From: Janthinobacterium lividum
GTDB taxonomy: Bacteria; Pseudomonadota; Gammaproteobacteria; Steroidobacterales; Steroidobacteraceae
DNA: 10,757 bases
Assembly (NCBI GenBank): GCA_943327025.2
Contig: CALPVO020000054.1
Location: 1-10,757 of the forward strand
Direction: 5' to 3'
The notes beneath the pieces were generated by a model, which saw nothing but the letters and a program-made list of their open reading frames with translations, had not been told where the DNA came from and did no database searches. The position numbers and the translations under genes are program-made. Position 1 is the first letter of the stretch. Each line of letters starts with the position of its first letter. Below are positions 1 to 4,581 of this stretch, one piece after another.

Positions 1-128
1 AGGAAGGCCGTACCGGTGCCAAGGACACCCAACTTCATGATCTCGCGGCGGGACAGCTTGGCGCGGGTGATTTCGCGGCGGAAATCCAGGGCCCACTGTG
101 TTTCGCGTTCGTGCTTGCTCATCGTCAT
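1..128 (-). CDS. N-terminus of a Tat-exported protein (partial; possibly a multicopper oxidase)
   Basis: Only the first 42 codons are inside the window; the gene continues past position 1. The peptide begins MTMSKHERETQWALDF and has a twin-arginine motif S-R-R-E-I-M-K at residues 26-32, followed by a hydrophobic Gly/Ala/Leu stretch. This suggests a folded, often cofactor-bearing protein exported by the Tat system. ATG at 128 is preferred over the in-frame ATG at 122 because GGGAG lies 9 nt upstream of it. The charged pre-region before the RR motif resembles Tat leaders of bacterial multicopper oxidases, but no catalytic part is visible, so the enzyme class is a guess. It is transcribed divergently from the PEP-CTERM gene across about 600 bp. 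A sigma-54-like site faces it at 242-227. Confidence 0.75.
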   Translation of the reverse strand, partial: MTMSKHERETQWALDFRREITRAKLSRREIMKLGVLGTGTAF

Positions 129-226
129 TACCGTCTACTCCCAAAAAAACTCAATAACCCCGCACTCGTCGGCTTGCGCCTCTGCTTACTGGGCGCTTAG
201 CCCGGCGAGTGCCTTGGCTTCCCTAA

Positions 227-242
227 TCCAAGAGCCGTGCCA
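227..242 (-). promoter_or_regulatory. Sigma-54-like promoter facing the Tat-exported gene
   Basis: Read on the minus strand the site is TGGCACGGCTCTTGGA, against the sigma-54 consensus TGGCACGNNNNTTGCW. Every fixed base matches except the C of the -12 GC, which is G. That C is one of the important bases, so activity may be weak or absent. If used, transcription would start near 216, giving an 88-nt leader before ATG 128. An IHF-like sequence lies just upstream at 262-274. Confidence 0.4.
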
Positions 243-261
243 TCAGGTTTTTTATTATTTG

Positions 262-274
262 AATCATGGGCTTG
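262..274 (+). promoter_or_regulatory. IHF-like site (candidate)
   Basis: AATCATGGGCTTG matches the IHF consensus WATCAANNNNTTR at all specified bases but one. It sits next to an AT-rich patch (249-260), as many IHF sites do. It lies 20-32 bp upstream of the minus-strand sigma-54-like site, where IHF-assisted DNA bending would be expected. One such match is not rare by chance in 600 bp, so the position is the main argument. Confidence 0.25.
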
Positions 275-509
275 AGCTTTTCTCTCGGGGGCCAGCGGCA
301 TCGCACGTAAATGTTTTCGACACGCCGCGCTCCGGGGTTTGAACGTTCTTTTCCGTGGCACGGTGGGCCTGAACGGGGAAGGAACGGCGAGGCCGGCGAC
401 CCTAATGGGCCGACACTTCTTAATTGTGCGTATCCGGAGCGGCGGGGTTTGGGCCCTGTGGCAGGCGCATCCACTGGGCGTGCTCCTCCCACCAGCTAGC
501 GGCCTTCAG

Positions 510-544
510 CCCGGGGGTGGGTGACAAGGGCTTGCGCCCCCGGG
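510..544. repeat. GC-rich inverted repeat
   Basis: CCCGGGGG (510-517) pairs with CCCCCGGG (537-544) across a 19-nt loop. There is no following T-run, so it is not an intrinsic terminator. It lies between the two sigma-54-type promoters and could be structural or a binding site; no function is shown. Confidence 0.3.
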
Positions 545-559
545 GGAGAACTGTGAAGC

Positions 560-601
560 GCGTCCCGCTTTGTATTGTCGGCGCTTTATACAGTGCGTCC
601 C
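560..601 (+). promoter_or_regulatory. Direct repeats, possible activator-binding region (UAS)
   Basis: Two pairs of short repeats interleave here: GCGTCCC at 560-566 and 595-601, and CGCTTTGTA / CGCTTTATA at 566-574 and 582-590. They lie about 80-120 bp upstream of the predicted sigma-54 transcription start (682), the usual distance for enhancer-binding-protein sites. PEP-CTERM genes in some proteobacteria are controlled by the PrsK/PrsR two-component system with RpoN. No PrsR motif is known to me to compare with, so the assignment is inferred from position. Confidence 0.25.
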
Positions 602-620
602 CTGCAACACCCACGGTCGA

Positions 621-633
621 ATTCAACGTGTTG
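621..633 (+). promoter_or_regulatory. IHF-like site (candidate)
   Basis: ATTCAACGTGTTG matches WATCAANNNNTTR except at the second base. It lies between the candidate UAS repeats and the -24 element, at about -61 to -49 from the predicted start, the classic place for IHF in sigma-54 promoters. Confidence 0.25.
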
Positions 634-655
634 TTTGGTAAGGGTTTAGAGGCTA

Positions 656-671
656 CGGCACGGGTTTTGCA
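656..671 (+). promoter_or_regulatory. Sigma-54 (RpoN) promoter of the PEP-CTERM gene
   Basis: CGGCACGGGTTTTGCA differs from the sigma-54 consensus TGGCACGNNNNTTGCW only at the first base. The invariant GG (657-658) and GC (669-670) have the exact required spacing. The predicted start is near 682, giving a 43-nt leader before ATG 725. The leader begins almost at once with a hairpin (688-705). Sigma-54 control is known for PEP-CTERM genes in several exosortase-bearing proteobacteria, so sequence and context agree. Confidence 0.75.
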
Positions 672-687
672 GTTTCTTATCGCAAAC

Positions 688-705
688 CCGCCAGCCCCTT
701 GGCGG
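688..705 (+). other. Hairpin in the 5' leader of the PEP-CTERM mRNA
   Basis: CCGCCA (688-693) pairs with TGGCGG (700-705) around a 6-nt loop. It starts about 6 nt after the predicted transcription start and ends 3 nt before the AGGAG ribosome site (709-713). A stem near the 5' end could stabilise the mRNA; it leaves the ribosome site free. Confidence 0.35.
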
Positions 706-724
706 CTCAGGAGTTACTAGGGTC

Positions 725-1519
725 ATGACGACGAAACACATCAAGAAAGCCGGCATGCTCGCCGGGCTCGTCCTGGCAGGGTTGTCCTTCCAGGTGCAGG
801 CTGCGCCACTGACGTATATCGTCGGCTTGGTGACCGCCACCCTCGGCTACGATGACGGCACCGGCGGGCGCAGCACCGCCACGCAAGAGTACTCGCCGGC
901 CGCGGGCGTGGAGACGATCAACGACTACGCCGCTGGCACGTTGTCGGGTTCGGGCCTCGACTCGACGCTCGACTACTCGAATCTCGCGCCCTACTACATG
1001 GACGACGGTGTCACTCCTTACGCGAACAACAGCTTCACGTACACGTTGGACAACACCAACGGCCAGCAGAACTTCAACAACACCTCGCTGGACATGTTCG
1101 TGAACCTGCTGTTCATGTCGCCCCAGTCAGGGTATATGTCCACCGTCTACACCATCGGTAACTGGACCCTGCTCTTGCAGGACCTGCTGTCCGGTGGCCC
1201 ACAGTCGGTGTTCAGCTCAACGTTTACGTTCAGCCAGGACGCCATCAACGACGACTCCATGTTGCTGGCCAGCCCGCTTGGCAATGGTGTGTACATCACC
1301 GCAACCTTCGCCGGCAACAATACGGTGAGCGGTGTTGGTACTCTCGGTAACGGCCTGACGCCCTTCGCCGAAGCGCAGATGGCTGGCGGCGCCAGCTTCT
1401 TCGCCACCTCGGTGACTGTGCCTGAGCCGGGCAGCTTGGCGCTGCTGGCCCTCGGTCTGGCGGCTCTGGCGGCCTTCCGTCTGCGCCGTCGCGACAATGA
1501 GCTCGCCCTCGCCGCCTAA
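725..1519 (+). CDS. PEP-CTERM sorting-domain protein, exosortase substrate
   Basis: A 264-residue secreted protein. Residues 1-26 are a Sec signal peptide (basic start, hydrophobic 9-22, likely cut after VQA). Residues 27-230 are rich in Asn, Thr, Ser, Gly, Asp and Tyr and contain no cysteine; I recognise no catalytic motif. The C-terminus is a typical PEP-CTERM signal: VPEP at 232-235, a hydrophobic Leu/Ala helix, then RLRRR at 251-255 and an eight-residue tail. Such proteins are cut and anchored or released by an exosortase and are usually tied to exopolysaccharide and biofilm or floc matrix; no exosortase lies in this window. ATG 725 is preceded by AGGAG 11 nt upstream. The gene appears monocistronic: a sigma-54 promoter before it and two hairpins after it. 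The exact function is unknown. Confidence 0.9.
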   Translation: MTTKHIKKAGMLAGLVLAGLSFQVQAAPLTYIVGLVTATLGYDDGTGGRSTATQEYSPAAGVETINDYAAGTLSGSGLDSTLDYSNLAPYYMDDGVTPYANNSFTYTLDNTNGQQNFNNTSLDMFVNLLFMSPQSGYMSTVYTIGNWTLLLQDLLSGGPQSVFSSTFTFSQDAINDDSMLLASPLGNGVYITATFAGNNTVSGVGTLGNGLTPFAEAQMAGGASFFATSVTVPEPGSLALLALGLAALAAFRLRRRDNELALAA

Positions 1520-1541
1520 TACGGCAGTCCGCCTGAGCCCG

Positions 1542-1573
1542 CCCGGCTTTCCGTGAATTCACGGGATTCCGGG
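1542..1573. repeat. Palindromic hairpin after the PEP-CTERM gene
   Basis: CCGTGAATTCACGG (1551-1564) is a perfect 14-bp palindrome, flanked by CCCGG (1542-1546) and CCGGG (1569-1573), which pair outside a 4-nt internal loop. No T-run follows, so alone it is not an intrinsic terminator. It lies 22 nt after the stop codon and may protect the 3' end of the mRNA or act as an operator. A true terminator follows at 1586. Confidence 0.5.
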
Positions 1574-1585
1574 CCAACCACGAAC

Positions 1586-1623
1586 AAGCCATGTCGGTAC
1601 ACTACCGACATGGCTTTTTCTTT
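1586..1623 (+). terminator. Intrinsic terminator, overlapping the next gene's start
   Basis: AAGCCATGTCGGTA (1586-1599) pairs perfectly with the 14 bases at 1603-1616 around a 3-nt loop (CAC). The 3' arm runs into TTTTTCTTT (1615-1623). This is a textbook Rho-independent terminator for the PEP-CTERM transcript. Its right arm contains ATG at 1610-1612, the most likely start of the DUF971 gene. Confidence 0.85.
1598..1603 (+). promoter_or_regulatory. Possible -10 element of a leaderless DUF971 promoter
   Basis: TACACT (4 of 6 to TATAAT) ends 6 nt before ATG 1610, so transcription from it would begin at the A of the start codon. That would leave out the left arm of the terminator hairpin and free the start codon. 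No -35 hexamer is evident. The same arrangement occurs before ubiE and the M20 hydrolase gene. Confidence 0.25.
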
Positions 1624-1996
1624 GCGTTTGCGCCGGCAGTCCCGGCTGCTGGAAGTGGTGTTCGAGGACGGCGAGGGTTATGCCCTCACCTGCGAATACC
1701 TGCGGGTCATGTCGCCGTCAGCGGAAGTTCGCGGACACGGGCCAGGCCAGGAAGTACTGCAGGTCCGCAAGGAACATGTGGGAATTACCCAAGTGGAGCC
1801 GGTGGGGCATTACGCAGTCCGCCTCCATTTCGATGACGGCCACAATTCCGGCCTCTACAGTTGGGCCTTCCTGCAGGACCTCGGTCGCCAACGCGAGAAG
1901 TATTGGCAGGCCTATCTGGAACGCCTGGCTCGGTTCGCCGTGGAACGCGTCGCGGACGCGCCCCACGCGGGGCCAGGGCACGCGCTTGAGCCATAA
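1610..1996 (+). CDS. DUF971 (gamma-butyrobetaine hydroxylase-like N-terminal domain) protein
   Basis: A 128-residue protein consisting of a single DUF971 domain. Family hallmarks are SPSAEVRGHGPGQ (residues 35-47) and FDDGHNSGLYSW (74-85). Related domains form the N-terminal zinc-binding part of gamma-butyrobetaine hydroxylase, but the stand-alone protein has no catalytic domain and its role is not established; links to iron-sulfur protein maturation have been suggested for related domains. In gammaproteobacteria such genes often sit beside hslVU or ubiE. Here ubiE is on the same strand but four genes away. ATG 1610 gives the N-terminus expected for the family. An in-frame GTG at 1553 would add 19 unrelated residues and lies in a palindrome. 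Neither start has a Shine-Dalgarno sequence. The start codon lies in the upstream terminator stem. Confidence 0.88.
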   Translation: MAFSLRLRRQSRLLEVVFEDGEGYALTCEYLRVMSPSAEVRGHGPGQEVLQVRKEHVGITQVEPVGHYAVRLHFDDGHNSGLYSWAFLQDLGRQREKYWQAYLERLARFAVERVADAPHAGPGHALEP

Positions 1997-2024
1997 GCGG
2001 CGTAGCATGGAAACTCCCCGCTTC

Positions 2025-2030
2025 AGGAGG
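2025..2030 (+). promoter_or_regulatory. Strong ribosome binding site that fixes the nfeD-like start
   Basis: AGGAGG ends 8 nt before GTG 2039, an ideal distance. The in-frame GTG at 2030 overlaps the site itself and is therefore unlikely to be the start. Confidence 0.7.
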
Positions 2031-2038
2031 TGAGCACT

Positions 2039-2494
2039 GTGTCTCTGCAAACTTGGATGATTGTCGGCGCAGCGCTGCTAGCGCTCGAATTGCTGCTCAT
2101 CGACGCCCAGTTTTATCTGGTCTTCCTCGGCCTGGCCGCCATTACCACGGGCGGCCTGCTGTGGGCGGGTCTGCCAGTGCCACCCCTCGCCGACTGGCCG
2201 CTGTTCGGCGTACTGGCTTTGGCCTATACATTCGGCTTCCGCCGCCGCCTCTACGCGGCACTCCGCGCGCGCCAAAGTGACGAACTCGACGCTCCGTTCA
2301 GCACGGGCACGGCCGTTCCTGCGGCGTCCATCGCTGCGGGCAAAGAGGGGCCGGTCCACCACAATGGCAGCCCATGGACCGGACGCAACATCGGCTCCGA
2401 GCCACTTGAACCCGGCGAACCCGCCTACCTGCGCGGCCGGGATGGCCTGGTGCTGCTACTCAGCCGCGAACCCACTGAAAGGACCTCAGCATGA
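2039..2494 (+). CDS. NfeD-like membrane protein (YbbJ type)
   Basis: A 151-residue protein starting at GTG 2039. Three hydrophobic segments (about residues 6-23, 27-45 and 53-68) form the membrane part. The C-terminal 65 residues, with PWTGRNIGSEPLEPGEPAYL around 112-131, fit the small beta-barrel (OB-like) domain of NfeD proteins. Short NfeD proteins are nearly always encoded beside an SPFH/stomatin protein and are thought to act with it in organising membrane microdomains. That arrangement holds here: its TGA overlaps the ATG of the SPFH gene (ATGA). Length matches E. coli YbbJ (152 aa), partner of QmcA. It lacks the serine-protease domain of long NfeD proteins. A TAGCAT hexamer at 2003-2008 may be a -10 element. 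Confidence 0.85.
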   Translation: MSLQTWMIVGAALLALELLLIDAQFYLVFLGLAAITTGGLLWAGLPVPPLADWPLFGVLALAYTFGFRRRLYAALRARQSDELDAPFSTGTAVPAASIAAGKEGPVHHNGSPWTGRNIGSEPLEPGEPAYLRGRDGLVLLLSREPTERTSA

Positions 2495-3399
2495 CCTCCA
2501 TCGTCCTCATCGTCATGGCGCTACTCGCCATCATCGTCATCGTCAAAACGGCGGTCGTGGTGCCGCAGCAGAATGCCTACGTCATTGAATTCCTGGGCAA
2601 GTACAACCGCACGCTACACGCCGGCTTCCACCTGTTGCTGCCATTCGCCGAGCGCATCGCTTATCGCCACGGGCTCAAAGAGGATGCGATGGACATCCCC
2701 GAGCAGATTTGCATCACCAAAGACAACGTCCAGGTGGGAGTCGACGGCGTGCTCTACCTGCAGGTACTGGACCCGCAACGCGCTTCCTATGGCATCCACA
2801 ACTATGTGTTCGCCATCATCCAGCTGGCGCAAACCACACTGCGCAGCGAGATTGGCAAGATTGACCTTGACCGTACCTTCGAAGAGCGCGGCACCATCAA
2901 CAGCAACGTGGTGAGCGAACTCGACAAGGCCTGCGAGCCCTGGGGCGTGAAGGTATTGCGCTACGAGATCAAGAACATCACGCCGCCCAAGGACGTGCTG
3001 CAGGCGATGGAGAAGCAGATGCGAGCGGAGCGTGAGAAGCGCGCCGTCATCCTGACTTCCGAAGGTGAGCGCGATGCCAAGGTGAACCAGGCCGAAGGCG
3101 AAAAGCAGCGCGTCATCAAAGAGTCCGAGGCCAACAAGCAGCAGCAGATTAACGAGGCAGAAGGCGAAGCCGCGGCCATTCTCGCCGTGGCCTCGGCCAC
3201 CGCCGAGGGGCTGCGTCAGGTGGGTGGAGCATTGGCGGACCGCGGCGGCATGGAAGCCATGCAGTTACGGATTGGCGAGGAATACGTAAAGCAGTTCGGC
3301 AAGCTGGCTCAGGAAAGCACCACGCTAGTGGTGCCTTCCAACCTCACCGACCTCGCCTCCATCATCCAGATGGCCACGAGCATTACGCGCAAGCCCTAA
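2491..3399 (+). CDS. qmcA: SPFH/stomatin-family membrane protein (QmcA/paraslipin type)
   Basis: A 302-residue protein. Residues 3-24 form an N-terminal membrane anchor, followed by the SPFH (band 7) domain at about 22-185 with the typical VVPQQNAYVIEFLGKY start and the GVKVLRYEIKNITPP segment (152-166). A Glu/Ala/Lys/Gln-rich coiled coil with EGE repeats (about 170-235) would drive oligomerisation. Stomatin-like proteins build large cage-like assemblies at the membrane and modulate membrane proteins and proteases; QmcA in E. coli is linked to FtsH-HflKC functions. AAAGGA lies 7 nt before the ATG. It overlaps the nfeD-like gene by 4 nt, so the two should be co-translated. Size is close to QmcA (305 aa); the symbol rests on family and neighbour, not on proven orthology. 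Confidence 0.9.
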   Translation: MTSIVLIVMALLAIIVIVKTAVVVPQQNAYVIEFLGKYNRTLHAGFHLLLPFAERIAYRHGLKEDAMDIPEQICITKDNVQVGVDGVLYLQVLDPQRASYGIHNYVFAIIQLAQTTLRSEIGKIDLDRTFEERGTINSNVVSELDKACEPWGVKVLRYEIKNITPPKDVLQAMEKQMRAEREKRAVILTSEGERDAKVNQAEGEKQRVIKESEANKQQQINEAEGEAAAILAVASATAEGLRQVGGALADRGGMEAMQLRIGEEYVKQFGKLAQESTTLVVPSNLTDLASIIQMATSITRKP

Positions 3400-3466
3400 G
3401 GCGCAAGGTCGGAGGCAAGTCGCTAGCTTGGCGTCGCTAACGAACGGCCGGCTACAGAAGGCTTCG

Positions 3467-3487
3467 GGCTCAGACTTCGTCTGAGCC
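3467..3487. terminator. Hairpin at the convergent 3' ends of the SPFH gene and cysK
   Basis: GGCTCAGAC (3467-3475) pairs perfectly with GTCTGAGCC (3479-3487) around a 3-nt loop. It spans the cysK stop codon and lies 68 nt after the SPFH gene. No T-run follows on either strand, so it may be a weak bidirectional terminator or only an mRNA 3'-end stabiliser. Confidence 0.4.
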
Positions 3488-4408
3488 TTCGTTCACGCCT
3501 TCGAAGAGCACCGTCGACAGGTAACGCTCGCCGGTGTCAGCGAGGATGGTGAGGATGACCGAGCCCGGCTCGGCCTTTTCCGCCACCTTCAGCGCCGCAG
3601 CCAAATTGCCGCCCGAAGAAATGCCCACGAAGATGCCTTCCTTCTGGGCCAGCAGCTTCGCGGTCTGGATGCTCTCTTCGTCCGTTACCGGCACGTTGTC
3701 GTCGAACACGGTGCGGTCGAGCACGGCCGGGATGAAGTCGGGCGTCCAGCCCTGAATCTTATGCGGCTTGAACTCGGCGCCCGCGAGCAAGCGCGCGCCT
3801 GCCGGTTCCGTCGTGACAATCTTGAGGTCCGGACGCGCCTTCTTGAGCATCTGGCCCGCACCCGTCATGGTGCCGCCCGTGCCCCAGCCCGACACGAAGT
3901 AGTCGAGGCGCTTGCCGGCGAAGTCCAACAAAATCTCCGGGCCCGTGGTTTGGCGGTGATAGGCCGGGTTCGCCTCGTTGGCGAACTGGCTGGTGAGGAA
4001 CCAGCCGTTCTGCTCCGCCAGTTCCTTCGCCTTGCGCACCATGCCACTGCCGCGCTCGGCGGCAGGCGTAAGCACCACCTTGGCCCCGAAGGCGCGCATG
4101 ATCTTGCGGCGCTCCACGGAGAAGGTTTCCACCATCACGGCCACGAACTGGTAGCCCTTGGCGGCGCAGACCATCGCTAGCGCCACGCCCGTGTTGCCGG
4201 AGGTGGCTTCCACCACCGTCATGCCCGGCTTCAGCACGCCGCGACGCTCCGCGTCTTCGATGATGCCGATGGCGAGGCGGTCCTTCACGGAGCCACCCGG
4301 GTTGAAGTACTCCACCTTCACGTACAGGTCCACGTGGGCCGGGGCCAGGCGGTTCAGCTTCACGATGGGCGTGCGGCCGATAGTGTCGAGGATGCTGTTG
4401 TAGATCAT
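3470..4408 (-). CDS. cysK: Cysteine synthase A (O-acylserine sulfhydrylase)
   Basis: A 312-residue PLP enzyme of fold type II that replaces the acyl group of O-acetylserine (or a related O-acylserine) with sulfide to give cysteine in the cytoplasm. GGSVKDR holds the PLP lysine, K42. TSGNTG (69-74) is the substrate-binding loop, GTGGT (176-180) grips the PLP phosphate, and SSGGN (264-268) lies near the cofactor ring. AAGGA lies 8 nt before the ATG. The segment VMVETFSVERR (91-101) differs from the MPETMSIERR of E. coli CysK: the usual Pro is Val and the second Met is Phe. The gene is head-to-head with a MetX-family acyltransferase that may supply its substrate. Cystathionine beta-synthase is a close relative, but there is no CBS regulatory domain. 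Confidence 0.92.
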   Translation of the reverse strand: MIYNSILDTIGRTPIVKLNRLAPAHVDLYVKVEYFNPGGSVKDRLAIGIIEDAERRGVLKPGMTVVEATSGNTGVALAMVCAAKGYQFVAVMVETFSVERRKIMRAFGAKVVLTPAAERGSGMVRKAKELAEQNGWFLTSQFANEANPAYHRQTTGPEILLDFAGKRLDYFVSGWGTGGTMTGAGQMLKKARPDLKIVTTEPAGARLLAGAEFKPHKIQGWTPDFIPAVLDRTVFDDNVPVTDEESIQTAKLLAQKEGIFVGISSGGNLAAALKVAEKAEPGSVILTILADTGERYLSTVLFEGVNEGSDEV

Positions 4409-4560
4409 GGCTTCGTTCCTTAAAAAGTGCGGTGGGCAGCCACACGGGGGCTACTCTCATAGTGCCAAGGATAGGCGGGCGGCGGGCTGGAAAAACTACC
4501 CGTTGATGATGCGCCCATAACCAACCCGTCTGTTACCGGACGGCTCCCTGCCGGGCAGGC

Positions 4561-4581
4561 ATGGGAAACTGCTGCCCATGA
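4561..4581 (+). CDS. Six-codon upstream ORF with tandem Cys codons (candidate leader peptide)
   Basis: ATG at 4561 opens a frame reading M-G-N-C-C-P and stops at TGA 4579-4581, which overlaps the acyltransferase ATG at 4578-4580. Two adjacent Cys codons in front of a likely cysteine-pathway gene resemble a leader peptide that senses Cys-tRNA. The bases over the second Cys codon (CTGCCC, 4572-4577) can pair with GGGCAG (4553-4558), and the latter can instead pair with CCTG further upstream (4547-4550 with 4556-4559), so alternative structures are possible. The ORF has no well-spaced Shine-Dalgarno sequence, and a frame this short may be chance. Confidence 0.3.
   Translation: MGNCCP

Larger units (their letters stand above)
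129..724. other. Long intergenic region between divergent genes
   Basis: I find no convincing gene in these roughly 600 bases. The open frames here are short, mutually overlapping and match no family I recognise. The region holds an AT-rich patch at 249-260, a GC-rich inverted repeat at 510-517/537-544, short direct repeats at 560-601, IHF-like sites, and sigma-54-type promoter elements pointing both ways. Its length and content fit a regulatory region better than a decayed gene, although a lost gene cannot be excluded. Confidence 0.6.

Noticed and set aside
356..371. Third TGGCACG match as a sigma-54 promoter
   Set aside because: The -24 half is perfect, but the bases at the -12 position (GCCTG) do not fit TTGCW at all.
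424..720. Open frame of 98 codons upstream of the PEP-CTERM gene
   Set aside because: It has no ribosome site or recognisable domain, and it runs through the sigma-54 promoter and the leader hairpin.
1553..1609. Upstream GTG start for the DUF971 gene
   Set aside because: The extra 19 residues are unlike the family's N-terminus, and the codon lies inside a palindrome without a ribosome site.
3419..3439. GTCGCTA repeated twice, 14 bp apart, after the SPFH gene
   Set aside because: The repeats are short, with only two copies and no associated promoter or operator context.
3761..4180. Open frame of 139 codons antisense to cysK
   Set aside because: It is a shadow of a strongly conserved gene in G+C-rich DNA, with no domain of its own. 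The same holds for the long antisense frames over the acyltransferase, ubiE, ubiB and M20 genes.
4409..4577. Sigma-70 promoters in the cysK/acyltransferase gap
   Set aside because: Several weak -10-like or -35-like hexamers exist, but no pair has acceptable spacing, so none is called.
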